64,000 bases of DNA from Cryptomeria japonica (Eukaryota; Streptophyta; Pinopsida; Cupressales; Cupressaceae). The notes under the pieces are model-generated. The model saw nothing but the letters and a program-made list of their open reading frames with translations, ran no database searches and was not told where the DNA came from. The position numbers and the translations under genes are program-made. Position 1 is the stretch's first letter, and each line of letters begins with the position of its first letter. Positions 33,401 to 45,800 of the stretch are shown here, piece by piece. Where the stretch lies: NCBI RefSeq assembly GCF_030272615.1, contig NC_081408.1, positions 199,809,341 to 199,873,340 of the forward strand, read 5' to 3'.

Positions 33401-34279
33401 TGTAGACACCTAAAAATGGTCAATTCTTGCGGAGTCATACTTTAACATTTGCGCATTGCCTCATTTTAGGTTTTTGCATCGCATTAACATTTCTCCTATG
33501 ATTCATACTTGGTTTTTATCATTTGCGAGCATCGAGTCATTCTTCTACATTCTTTGTTTGTCTCACTCTCAAATTTGGTCTTGTCAACAACACTATCCAG
33601 TCATGATTTTAATCGATTCTATCTTATTGCATCAATGTGTGTGCTTATTTGGACATCGTCAATCCTAATTAGGGTTTTGTCCTCCTGTCAATCTTGCGAT
33701 TGATTTGTCATCGATCGTTGTCCTCTTGTCAATCCTGTCGTCTTGCAATCTATTTATCATCAACCCTTGTCATCTTGTCAATTTTGTCATTTGGCGATTA
33801 ATTTGCCATCGATCATTGTCTGTCTCAATTATGTCAATTTGGATCAATTAGTCATTGTTCCTCGTCAATTGGCGCATTTTATCAATCAAATCATTTATCA
33901 CATTGGTCATTTATCAATCCAAAATCAAATCAAATCAATATCAATTATCCTTTGTCAAGACCTAATTGTCATTCTCGCATTGCTAATTCATCTTCTAGGG
34001 TTTCGTGATTTTATCATTTAACCTTGTGTGTCATTTCTTCCTTTAGGATTAATAAATTGTTTATTTATCCTAAGTCTTCTCATTACAATTAAATTTTTAT
34101 TTAATTGGCTAATTATTCCTCTTTGTGAATTAATTAATAAATGACAAATTATTAATTAATTTACCTAATTTCTAATTTCCATCAATTTCTTAATTCTTAA
34201 ATTCTTAATTCTCTAATTTCCTAATTTTCTAATTCCTAATTTCAAATTCCTCCTATTTCTCTCCTAAATTCATGGAAAT

Positions 34280-34435
34280 GACATGTCAATTTGTCATAAT
34301 TTGTCATAATTGACAATCAATCAATTTTTGACATAGAAGTTGTCATAATTTGTCATAAATCATCAATCAACAAATTTTGCATAGAAGGTGCATAATTTGT
34401 CATAATTTGTCATAATTGACATAATTGATTTGCAA
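34280..34435 (+). repeat. TTTGTCATAATT repeat cluster in gypsy F LTR
   Basis: At least six near-copies of TTTGTCATAA(TT) occur within 150 bp, about 50-200 bases upstream of the TATA-like box. The cluster is repeated in the 3' LTR at about 50350-50500. Its position suggests enhancer-like binding sites, but this is inference from place and repetition only. Confidence 0.6.
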
Positions 34436-34484
34436 TTTCCATTTGAATTGAATCATGCTAATCTTGTCATCTCTCCAATTCCTC

Positions 34485-34490
34485 TATAAA
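34485..34490 (+). promoter_or_regulatory. Putative TATA box of gypsy F
   Basis: TATAAA in the context CCTCTATAAATTGG, within the LTR and about 345 bases before its end. It is conserved at 50552-50557 in the 3' LTR. This is a likely core promoter for the genomic transcript. Confidence 0.55.
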
Positions 34491-34832
34491 TTGGATGATC
34501 TTCATCAATCAAAGCTAATTGGTAATCAGACTATCGAATTTACGCTTCTAGTACTCTTGATCAAAAATCTCATCTACTTGCTTTCAATTGTGTGTATGCA
34601 CTTGTAGGTGAGATCCACAACCAAACCATTTGAAGAGGAAAGAAGAACAATGGAGCCACATGAAGGAGCATTCAAATATGCTATTGGTTTGCATATGTCT
34701 TTAATTTTGAATGTTTTTATTTCATGTCTCTATTGAGTGTTGTTTAGGATAGATCATTGCAATGAATGCTTTTGTGATTGAGCTATTATGTTTATAAATT
34801 CTTGTGATGATTTCCCCAAATTCCTAGCTACA

Positions 34833-36886
34833 TTAATTGGTGAACCTGACGTGAACACTAACCTTCTAACCTCTTTATGGTGTTTTTGAGTGCTTTCAAG
34901 TTGATTTGCAGGCCAAAAAACCCAAAAAAACAGGGTCGTGCAGGGTTTTCTGGAGACTTCTGCGCCTGTGTTGAGCAACTTGCACCTGTGTTGAGCATTA
35001 TGCACCTATGTTGAAGACATTCTGCACTTGTGTCCTTCATTCTGCACCTGTGTCCTGAGTTCTGCGCCTGTGTAAAGTCCAGAACAGGGGTAAAAATGCA
35101 GTGTTTTACTTGAAATTGGTTTAGTTTTTGCATTCTGTTTTCTGTGCTTTGGATTTTGGTACTAATTATCTGTGTAGAATCTTGGCATATGCATGGAAAA
35201 GACAATAAATCAAACTACTAACATGTGTTATGCAGAATCGATAGTCAAAGACAACAAATCAAACTTCTAACTTGGGTTTTGCAGGTTGCCTTGGAGAAAC
35301 AACTAAACTTGGTGTTTGTTATTAATGTTTTAGGCACCTAGTGATTTCTAATAGGTTGGAATGAACATGTTCTTGCTTTGATTGTTGAGTGTGACATTGG
35401 AGTAGGAGAGTATGCTCTCATCCTTTTAGGGTGATCAGAAATCCAGATCTTCGATACCATGCTTTTGTCTTTGATTGTGTGTCTCCTTTAGAGGGCCTGC
35501 CTTCCCGACCACTTTGCTTTTGCAAGCAAGTGATAATCGTGAGAAGGGAACAACCCAAAGTGAGTACGGCTAGAATTCCTTGGCATTCTAACTCACTATA
35601 AAAAATACCCGAGGAGCGAAAGCTTTGAAGGAAGGGTTACCTGGGAATTGCAGTTACTTGGGAAGTGATGACCCTTGAACTCTTTCTCATATCAACATCT
35701 AAGTAGGGCCTCTTGGTCTAAATCGTGCTTGCGTGACTATATTTGTTTGGTATCTTGATGGGCTTAATGTCTCAATCATGCTTGCGTGACATCAAGGAGT
35801 AACACTTAACATAAATCTTTACTAAACACCTTGTTTTAGAGGCCAAAAAACCCTTCTAGTTTCTTGAGAAGGACAAATTTGGATACTTGGAAGAGATACT
35901 AAGTTCGCCATGGGGAGATTTCCATGGGGACTGATGCTTGGCTGCCCTGAGAAGTGAGTGCCATGGAGGGGAGCCCATGGGGTCAAGCATCTATGTATTC
36001 TCCTTGAATCCCATAATGAGTCTACCTCTCAAGTACCTAATGTCTTTGCCTACCATAAGAAATGTGGAAATGAGCATGATTGTCTTGAGTCTAAGTTGTA
36101 ATATCTTGTATTCTTTGCTTGTCAAAAGTTGAATTGCATCCCATTTCAAAAAGCAAAACAAATTGATCCAACATAAGATTAAACACAAGAGACATTCATC
36201 CAACAAAAGTTTATCAAGATTCAAAACTCATCTTCAAGCATGATTAGCAAACATTGTTCAAGATCTTGTCTCAAGAAGCATGTCACTTACATTTAGGTTC
36301 ATCCTAGGTTGCATTTCGCAAAGTTCATTGTCAAGTACCAAGGTTAGGTTTCACCTAGGTCATACTCCTTTGCATATCAATAAGGGTCATCCATTTGCAT
36401 ATGTCCTCTTGCATTAAAGTCATATCATTGTCATACATTGCTTACCCTAGGTCTCTTCATTAAGCTTAGGTCATTATCATATCATATTAAGATCACTTGC
36501 ATAGTAAATGTCCCTTTGCATATAGTGCCAAAATTAGGTTTTATCATACTTGAGTAATCCAAATCTTTGATGCAACCCTAAGTCATTGTTAAGAAGTCTA
36601 GACCTTATCAAATCTTTTGTCCTTTTGTCATCAATATCATTTGGTCAAACCTAGCTTAGTATCCAAGCATATAGGGGAGACTTTGTCATTTGTCCTTTTG
36701 TCACCTAAGTCCTTTTGTCCTTTGAGGTCTAGATATCATTCCAATTTCCTAAGGGTCCCTCTCTTAGATTCGCATTTCAAAAGTTTGTCAAAATATTCAA
36801 AAACAACCAAAAACATAGTTTACATTTAGTTGCATAGCATACATTATCTTTGAAAATTCCAAAAACATTGCATTTGCACAAGTGAC
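34833..36886 (+). other. Gypsy F 5' leader (about 2 kb)
   Basis: A long untranslated leader between LTR and gag, typical of Tat-type elements. A candidate PBS begins TTGGTGAACCTGACGTG at 34837, four bases after the LTR; I cannot assign its tRNA. At about 34960-35075 there are tandem copies of TGCRCCTGTGTTGAGC-like units. A region at 35880-35990 has ATGGGGA/CCATGG words that form local palindromes. No coding region is supported. Confidence 0.75.
34960..35075 (+). repeat. TGCRCCTGTGT tandem repeats in leader
   Basis: Five to six degenerate units, each with TGCGCCTGTGT, TGCACCTGTGT or TGCACTTGTGT, spaced 20-27 bases apart. Related units (TGCACTTGTGT, TGCGCTTGTGT) occur on the minus strand at about 48815-48935, in front of the antisense ORF. 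Confidence 0.75.
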
Positions 36887-39660
36887 ATGCCTATTGAGAC
36901 AAGATCAAAATCTAAAAAGATGGGCGAACCAATGTATCAACCCATGGACAACATAGCAAATTCGCAGTTTCAAACTAGTCAAACAACACAAATTGAAGGA
37001 TCATCAAACACATCTCTACCACCATATGGAATGGTTCAACTTGGACCACCTCCATTATATGAACCAGCGTTTGTACCTATGAAACCAGGACATGGGAGTG
37101 TTCCACCAACTCCAAGAGGAAGTGCGCCTTTCAATTGGAATCAACTAGACTTGCAACATGACATTCAAACTCAAACATTATATGAAGAACAAACCCTCTC
37201 ACAAGGATTTGGTTCAGATCAAGGCATTCAACAAGAAACGAATCCAAATGTCCAACCAAATTCTTCATCCAATTCTGATGCTTCGGATGATGTTGACATA
37301 TTCCTTCAAGATCCAAAGATAACAAAAAAGATGGATAAGTTCTTGAACAAGGTCTTTAAGATGTTTCCACAAAAGTATCTTAACATGATGAGTAATGTGA
37401 CCTCTTCAAGTGACCAAATCAATGTGCAAGAACAACAAAGTGGTGAGTTGTTAAGTTTTTCCCCGCATCCAAATGAAGAAAATACACATCAAGCAACTCA
37501 ACCTACATTGATGAGCAAACGTGCTTCAAAGGCATTGACAGTGACTATTCTTCAAAAGTCACCATTTGAGACAATAAATAATCCACTATTCAATACAACA
37601 CCTGTAACACAAGATCAAATGAAGAATACGCAAGTACTCACAGCTGTCCCTCAACAAGAAGTGGTTCCTTACATGCATAAAGTGGGATCAAAATCTAAGA
37701 TGCAGGAAAGCTTCACAACTGGAATGCCTAATGTCAACAATGTCCAAAATAACTCCATGATGCAACAAAGTTCTTATGTCCCATTAAGTTCAATATCTTT
37801 GCCAAACACTATTGCAACAAATCCTTTGATAATGGCGACACAAAGAGCTATAGATAGTGGTTTGCACCAACAACAATTGTTGCAACAATTGAGTAATATA
37901 CAAAAGGTACAATCGAATGTGCAAACAAGTAATGTACCACAACAACAATTTCACATTCGACAACAAATTGCAGCGCCTTCGGCACCATTACAAGTTAATG
38001 CAAACTTGCAACCATCACAATGGATTGGACAAACAACACAACAAGTTAATGCAAGTGCTATACCCCATCCTAAGGAGAAGCAACGAAAAGTGCCTAAACA
38101 AAGTTTTTTTACAAATGATGGGATATACACCACGACAACAATTGGCACAAGGTCAACAAATTCCGATCCGTCAGCCTCAACACCAACATGTGCCAAGGCA
38201 AACAAGCTATCCTACTTTACAACCACAATTGGTGCCTGTGCAATATCAACAACCTACTCAATTGCAATATCAACCTAGGCTCCCAGAAGCACAACAACAA
38301 GGTCAATATCAAGGCATAGCACAACCCCAGCAACAAGCGATGTACCAAGAACTTTATATGCCAGAAACACCAAAAATGGCCATTTCAGAGTATCAACAAT
38401 TGATCGGAAATGTGATGTATCGACAAAGGATACCAACTGGGATTAATGATGGACCTCTAAATTCTGATACAATTGCGCAACAACTTGAGAAGTTGCAACG
38501 AAAAGTTGACGCATTAGAAACTAAAGGAACAAAGAAGTTGTATACAGATCAAGATTTATGTCCTAATCCATTTGACAAGAGTGTACACATGCCTCCATTC
38601 CCTAAGCATTTTGAGGCACCTAATTTTGAGAAATATAAAGGGAATGGCAATCCAAAAGATCACATTCGAGCATTTTTTGTGGCATGTACTGAGGTAAGCT
38701 ATGAAGAGACGTATTTAATGCGCTTATTTGCATGAAGTCTCATGGGACAAGCTATGGATTGGTATTCACATCTGCCAGGAAATATAAAGACTTGGTTTGA
38801 ATTGGCTCAAAAGTTTTTATCTCATTTTGCGTTCAACATCGACAGTGACGTGACCATGTCAGACTTATGCAACACCAAGAAAAAGCAAGGTGAATCATTA
38901 GTGGCTTTCTTGCAATGATGGCGAAGCTTGTATAGTCGTTCTTCCCTTGATATACCCAAAGAACAACAAGTGAATCTGTTTATCCAGAATTTGGTCCCAG
39001 AAATGATGAGTCCCAGTACTATAGAGAAACTCATTAAGAAAGGAATGAGCATTGAAACAGCTCTGGTAGCTAAAGGAATTATCAAGCTCAATAAAGACAA
39101 TGACAACACCAATTATTCGGGGGATAGAAACAGATTTTGGTATAAGAACAAGAATGTCACTAATGATGGAGTTGTTGATACAAGAGTGGTGAATGCAAAT
39201 CGACCCCCATTCACGATCAAGAAATTGAGTGTTCCTAATATGTCAACTATGGAACAAAATCAAGCACCAATGAGCAATGTTATTCAACAGTCGCAATACC
39301 AACAGCATGCTCAACAACATCATACTCAACAATATAACCAACAACAAGGCCAACAACAAGGCCTACAACAAAACCAGCAGTGCAAACCCTTCCGATCGCG
39401 GGATGGGCCTCCTCGACAATTTATGCCACTAGAAGAGCCTATTGAATCAGTAATGAGACAATTGATACAAGAAAAATTTATTAAGCTACTAGATATCAAG
39501 GCAGAACCAGTGGTAAAACCGCATTGGTGGAATGATAATGCATACTGTGAGTATCATCAGTCCAAAGGACATAAAACTGCATCATGTTTTCAATTGAAAC
39601 ATATGATTCAAGATTTGTTAGAGCAAGGAGTAATTGAGGTAGATCCACCCCATCCGACTT
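36887..39660 (+). pseudogene. Gypsy F Gag
   Basis: The likely start is ATG at 36887 (MPIETRSKSKKM). The N-terminal 400 codons are very Gln/Asn/Ser/Pro-rich. A frameshift lies in a run of eight T at about 38104. The frame continues with Gln-rich sequence, then the retrotransposon gag core (about 38590-39050, with HMPPFPKHFEAPNFEKYKG, DWYSHL and WFELAQKF). Stops are TGA at 38733 and near 38917. The nucleocapsid motif CEYHQSKGHKTASC at about 39545-39590 is the CxxHxxxxHxxxxC knuckle seen in Tat-type Gag. Confidence 0.85.
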
Positions 39661-41455
39661 CTAACACTGATCATACTATTTTCAAAACTCCTTTGCTTGA
39701 TCATGACAAGGGTAAAGCATCTTCTTCCAACTCTGCCCAAACGGCCAATTATGCAAGTTCTGGTTATAATAATGTCATTAATTGTTTTCGCACTTCAACT
39801 AAGTATGTTTCTACCCTAAGAATAAAGGGACAAGATCCTTCTTGTGCAGTCACCACTCGTCGATTCAAGATAGTCCTGAAAGGCACTCCTATAGCTCCTC
39901 CCAAGCCAACTCCTGCAAGTCAATATAATCTTTTGGATCATCTAGGAAAGACACCTTCACAAATATCAATCCTTGAGTTATTGAAAATGTCTCCCATGCA
40001 TCATGCAGTCCTGGATAAAGCTTTAATCGAGTCCACTGTCCTGACAGATATTGATGTTGACCAATTTCAAGCCCGGATTGGACATTTAGCTGTTTCCCAA
40101 AATATCGCTTTTTCTGACAATGATATCTCACCTGATAAGCTCCCTCACAATGATCCTTTACACCTTGAAGTCTTTGTTCATAACTGCAAAATTCGATGAG
40201 TCTTGATAGATGACGGAGCAGGTCTTAATATTTGTACTTTGAGAGTGGTTATTGGCCTTGGATATACAGAAAATGACATTGATGCTTCAAAAAGAATAAC
40301 AATTAAAGCATATGATGATGCTGAGCGCCCATCCAAAGGGATAATTACATTGCCTATCAGAGTCGGTCCAATGACAAAAAATACTTTCCTACAAGTCCTA
40401 GACCTTGATCTCCCTTATAATATGATCCTTGGCCATCCATGGATCCATGCAATGAAAGCAGTTCCATCTACCTATCATCAATGTTTAAAATATCCTTACA
40501 ATGGAACTGAGATAACAATTCCAGGAGATCCTAATCCATTCCAATTTTGTGCTACTCTAAGGGATACTCCTCAGCAGCAAGTCCCAGTCAATAGAGAGGC
40601 CAAATCACACAACTATGTGGATCCTAATCAATTATTAGATGTTGTCAAAGGAAAATTGAAGATACAGGACCAGGGGTGTGGAGAATACTCAATGGGTCAA
40701 ACATTCCTCATCGGGAATTTACCAATATCTCCAAAATCATATGGCAAACCGCATTTATTCCAAAAGGAACCTAAGGTCATTATTCAATATCAGCCTCCTA
40801 CTACATTTACAAGATGGGGAGAACTTGACAAAGAAACTGTAGATGATGATGTCATAGATTGGCTTTATAAAGATCCAACCAAGACCCCACCAGTCAGATT
40901 GCTAATGGAATGATATGGCAAAGGATTTACTATACTGCAAAAGAAAGGATATGATGGTTGCAGTGGCTTAGGCCTGAACAACAATGGGAGGCTAGAACCT
41001 GTCATACCCAAGAGGTGACCTCCAACTTTAGGGTTAGGTTTTGTACCATTATGAATTGGATCCACATCTACCAAAGTGCCCATGTGTCGAAAAGGGCGTG
41101 ATTCTGATGATGAAATAACACCTAAGGATACTTGACCCGAAACTAATTCTAATGATTGGGAGTGGAGTTCTTTTTCTTCTAGCTCCTATGCCCTCGACAA
41201 TATTTTCATTGACCCTGATAATTTGCCTATGGAAGACAAACATGAAATAACTCCTCTTCCTAAAACCTGTCCCCATGCTTGGATAGAGACATTTTGGGAT
41301 CCAAGTTCTGAATCCGATACAAGCAGTTTGGATAGTGATACCATCGATGTTCATGTCTTTACCATATCAGCCCTCTCTCTCTCCTTACAACTGATGATGA
41401 CATGCCCCTCATCTATCCCCACCTTATCCAACATGACTAACAAGAACCGCTCACA
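39661..41455 (+). pseudogene. Gypsy F protease region and linker
   Basis: The protease-like segment follows Gag. At about 40200 the box VLIDDGAGLN has the position and hydrophobic flank of the gypsy aspartic protease active site, reading D-D-G where D-S/T-G is usual. YNMILGHPWIH follows at about 40420. A TGA at 40197 breaks the frame just before the box, where Arg is expected. From 40911 to 41455 the sequence is an acidic Ser/Asp-rich linker with stops and a frameshift before RT. Confidence 0.72.
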
Positions 41456-42860
41456 TTGGACTGTTTTCAAAATGATGAAGCGATTGCAGAATTTCTTGGA
41501 CTACGGGAAGACATACCACAAGGTGATCATAAGGTAGGATTTGCTATTGACCTAGATTCCACGGCATATTTTGGGGAGTCAACTCCCTCTTCCAGTCATC
41601 AAAATGAAAAAAGAAAAGAAATAGTAAAAAATCAAAAGAATAGATCTTTGGGCAAAAACTGTAAGGCACTCTCTGATCATACAAAAGTAAAAATAAAAGA
41701 CGTACCTGTGGGTGAAAACCTCTTTGAGGCGCCCAAAGGTGGAAGAGTGGACATACCCCTATCAAGTCAAGACAAATCAACATTGCTAGTGGAAATGACC
41801 GAGGAAATCAATTTGGGTACACTTGACAACCCTAAGATCATTCATTTTGCTACTTCTCTATCACAACAGGAAAAAATAGATTTTGTCAATTTCTTTCTTG
41901 AGAAGAAAATCAGCTTTGCATGGTCCTATGCAAATATGCCTGGTCTTGATCCAGAATTAGTCCTTCATCATTTGCCATTAAAAGTAGATGCCAAACCTGT
42001 TAAACAGAAGCTAAGGAAAATGCATCCCTAGGTGGCTCTTTTGGTCAAAGTGGAACTAAAAAAATTACTAGATGTGGGCTTTATCAGACCCATTGATTAT
42101 GCAGACTGGATTTCAAATTTAGTACCAGTTAGCAAAGTAACTAGGGGCATCAGAATCTGCACAGATTTTAGGGATCTCAATAAAGCATGCCCTAAAGATG
42201 ATTTTCCATTGCCAAACATAGACATCATAGTTGACATGACGGCTGGATATGAGATGCTTTCATTAATGGATGGTTTCTTCGGCTATAACCAAATTCACAT
42301 TGCTCCTGAAGATCAGCATAAGACAGCATTCACCTGTGCTCAGGGTACCTACTGTTGGAATGTGATGCCCTTCGGTCTTAAAAATGTAGGTGCAACATAT
42401 CAAAGAGCAATGACGACAATTTTTCATGATTTCATGCACACTTTGATGGAGGACTATGTTGATGACTTGTTATGCAAATCTGTCACCTGAGATAGTCATC
42501 TAGCCATCCTGGGCCCAATCTTTGACCGAATGGAGACCTACAAACTCAGGCTCAATCCAAAGAAGTGTGTATTTGGTGTCACAGCTGGCAAATTACTAGG
42601 ATACATTGTTTCTCACCGAGGCATTGAGGTCGACCCTGCCAAAGTCAAAGCAATAATGGATATGCCTCCGCCTTCAAATCTCTGACAATTAAGAAGTCTG
42701 CAAGGAAAGCTCCAGTCAATCCGTCACTTCATAGCTCAGTTGGCCGACAAATTTCATCCATTCCAACATCTATTGCATAAAGGTGTCGCTTTCAAATGGA
42801 CTGAGCAATGTCAATCAGCCTTTCAAACTCTTAAAGAATATTTGTTGTTCGCCACCTATT
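41456..42860 (+). pseudogene. Gypsy F reverse transcriptase
   Basis: Pre-RT segment (41456-42031) with VALLVKVELKKLLDVGFI at its end, then the RT core: TDFRDLNKACPKDDFPLPNID, MDGFFGYNQIHI, KTAFTCAQGTYCWNVMPFGL and the catalytic YVDD at 42455-42466. The thumb part has LNPKKCVFGV and LGYIVSHRGIEVDPAKV. Stops lie at 42029 (TAG), 42488 (TGA) and about 42684 (TGA). A frameshift near 42850 moves into the RNase H frame. The catalytic residues are intact. Confidence 0.9.
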
Positions 42861-43550
42861 CTAATGCCTCCGATAGATGGAAAGCCATTTTTATTGTATA
42901 TTACTGCAACTGAAACGGCATTAGGAGTTCTCTTGGCCCAACAAGATGAGAACGACAAAGAGCAAGCTATTTACTATATCAGCTAGACACTGGTAGGCTA
43001 TGAGCTAAATTACTTAACTATTGAAAGGGCATGCTTAGCAGTGGTATTTGCAATGCAAAAACTCTAACATTATATGCTAAGCCACCAAACATTGTTGGTT
43101 GCAAAAATTGATCCCTTAAAATATATGCTTAGCCGAGCAGCTTTGACGGGTTGCCTAGCAAAATGGGTCATGATTCTCAGTGAATTTGACATTGAGTATA
43201 TGGAGCGAAAGGCCATAAAAGGACAAGTCATAGCAGATCAACTTGCAGAGGCTCCTATTTTTGATGATCATCCCATGTTGACTGATTTTCCAGATGAGTC
43301 AGTCTTTGCTCTCACATCCTCTAATGAATGGAAGTTATACTTTGATGGGTCCCATACTAAGTTTGGATCCAGAGCCGGCATCTTGTTTGTCACCCCTCAA
43401 GGTGACGCTATTCCAAAGTCCTACAGAATAACTTTCCACTGCACCAATAACATTGCAGAGTATGAAGCACTGGTTACAGGACTCCGAGTAGCAGTCCACT
43501 GGAACATCAAGCATTTGCAAGTCTACGGAGATTCTCAATTAGTCATCTGA
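42783..43550 (+). pseudogene. Gypsy F RNase H followed by a second, archaeal-type RNase H
   Basis: The first RNase H (about 42860-43170) has KPFLLYITATETALGVLLAQ and AKWVMILSEFDIEY. After a short linker comes a second RNase H-like domain (about 43325-43550) with WKLYFDGS, AGILFVTPQG, NNIAEYEALVTGLRVA and VYGDSQLVI. This aRNH next to the normal RNase H is a hallmark of the Tat lineage (established knowledge). Stops are at 42984, 43066 and 43548. Acidic residues of both domains are visible. Confidence 0.87.
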
Positions 43551-45081
43551 CAAGTGAATGATGACTATGAAACAAAAGATGAAAAGCTTATTCCCTATAA
43601 GCATATGGTAGATTTCTTCAAGACCAAATTCACGGCTATCCATTTCAATCAAGTTCCAAGAATGCAAAACAAGTTGGCAGATGCGATGGCTACAATTGCT
43701 TCCATGTTGAATATGCCAAACAATATGGACAAATGTGAATTTTTAGTTGAACAATTGCTGGTTCCTTCTTTTGACATTTCGATAGTGGATGTGATGTGCG
43801 TTCTTGTTGGTCCCAACTCCCCATGGTACAATGACGTCTATCAATATTTGAAATCCCAAACCTTACCACCCAACCTTTCCGCTAACCAACGTTGAGCCTT
43901 TATCCGACAGATAGCCAAATATGTCATCATCACTGACACCCTTTATCATCGTTCCTTTGACCATACCCTCCTCAAGTGTTTGGATTCTGACAAAGCACAA
44001 ACGACTTTACACGAGGTTCACGATGGTATATGTGGGGGCCATTTCAATGGTTTAAGCTTAGCTAAAAAGTTGATTTGTGCTGGGTATTATTGGCCCACTC
44101 TAGAAAAAGATGTTCATGATTTTGTTAAGAAGTGCTACAAATGCCAGATTCATGGAAACTACATTCATGCACCAGCCCAAGAGCTTCATTCTGTCGTATC
44201 TTTGTGGCCTTTTTCTCAATGGGGATTGGATCTTATTGGCAAGATTCACCCGACATCTACAAATGGACACAAGTTCATCATTACAGCTATAGAGTATTTT
44301 ACAAAATGGATCAAGGCTATCCCCATGACCTATATCACGGGTGTCCAAATTTCAAAATTCTTGCTGAATTATATCATATGCCGGTATGGGGTTCCCCGCC
44401 ATAGTCACAGATAATGGTCGTCCCTTCAAGAATAAAGATGTCAAGGAACTTTGTGACAAATTTCATATCCAACACCGTTTCTCCAGTCCATACTATCCAC
44501 AAGGGAATGGTCAAGCTGAGGCATCAAATAAAACCATTATCAAGATCCTGAAAAAGGTTGTCAATGATGCTGGTCGAGATTGGCATGTTCAGTTGAATCC
44601 AACACTATGGGCCTATCGCACTTCTATCCACACACCTACTGGCGCAACACCTTATTCCTTGGTGTATGGTGCGGAAGCTATTTTACCTTTGGAGGTGGAG
44701 ATTCCTTCCTTGCATGTTTCCTTGCAACATCTGGTTGATGACGAGACACACAGAGTCTCTAGGCTGCATCAGCTTGAGATGTTAGATGAGAAACATCAGA
44801 CAACTTTGACACATTTGCAAGCATATCAAAACCGTCTCCGTCACTCTTATAATAAGAAGGTCAAAGGGTGACACTTCGAAGTGGGAGACCTGGTTTTAAA
44901 GGTAAACCCTAAGAATGCATAGTCTACTGACATCATCAAAGGTAAATTTGAACCTAATTGGGTTGGTCCTTTCATAGTAACTACAACATATGGCTCGGGG
45001 GCATATCAGCTTGCTACCCTAGAAGGTGAACCTCTGTCCAATCCTATAAACAACATGCATCTTTGCAAGTACTGGGCATAA
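43551..45081 (+). pseudogene. Gypsy F integrase
   Basis: Linker 43551-43890, then the zinc-binding N-terminus (HEVHDGICGGHFN ... CYKCQ, HHCC, about 44010-44155). In the core, the first Asp is in WGLDLIGKI (about 44225), the second in TDNGRPF (about 44405) and Glu in GQAEASNKT (about 44515). A frameshift falls between the first and second catalytic Asp, near 44390. The C-terminal GDLVLK and WVGPFIV segment runs to a stop at 45079-45081. No chromodomain. TGA stops lie at 43893 and 44869, at likely Arg positions. Confidence 0.9.
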
Positions 45082-45800
45082 TTTTCTATCAGTACTTCTT
45101 CAAATATGATCCTGAAAAAAAAATACAAAAAAAAAATGAAAAATACAAAAAAAAATCAAAAAAATGAAAAATTCAAAAAAATGAAAAAAAGAGAAAAAAG
45201 AAAAAGAGCCAAAAGAGAAAAGAAAAATGATTCGCCCTCTAGTGAAAACCTGGCAAACACGTGCTTTGGGAAAGTACCTTGGTGAAAACCTGGCAAACAG
45301 GCGCCATCTGTAAAATGAGATCGTTGCTCCGTCATCTGTCATGACCTCTAAGCCATGCTTTCTCTCGACCGGTTTCTCACATCTTTGTCTTGACCCAATG
45401 TTCTATTCCAGGCCTGTTATTGGTCAACATCATTGTCATGCATACCCCAGTTTCTTGTACATATGTTTTGGTCCCGGTCTATGTATGTCTTTCAGATGCG
45501 CATTGGGTGTGTTTCCCTTGTCATGATCGATCATTGGAACTTTTGCATTTTAAAATGTCCTGGAAAAAAAATCTTCAAAAAAAAAATCATAAAATGTCCT
45601 GAAAAAAGATCATAAAAAATCATAAAATGTCCTGAAAAAAGGATCATAAAAATTGAAAAATGTCTTGAAAAATTCTCATAAAAATTGAAAAATGTCCTAA
45701 AAAAATCTCTAAAAAAAAGTCAAATAAAGTCCTAAAAAAAATGAACAAAAACATTTCAAAACATTAAAATCCAAAAACACGCATTTTGTCAATAAAGGAT
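45082..45800 (+). repeat. A-rich and tandem-repeat region after gypsy F integrase
   Basis: An almost pure A-rich stretch (45114-45235) is followed by two copies of GTGAAAACCTGGCAAACA (45242-45305). Then, at about 45555-45760, come tandem degenerate units of AAAATGTCCTGAAAAA with ATCATAAAAATTG spacers. Element E shows the same order on the minus strand (about 61090-62130). No coding potential. Confidence 0.8.

Larger units (their letters stand above)
33401..34832 (+). repeat. Gypsy F 5' LTR (1432 bp)
   Basis: TGTAGACACCTAAAAATGG ... CTAGCTACA. It contains a TGTCATAATT repeat cluster (34280-34435) and a TATA-like box TATAAA at 34485-34490, which is followed by a plausible transcript start region. 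Same length as the 3' LTR, with substitutions only. Confidence 0.96.
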
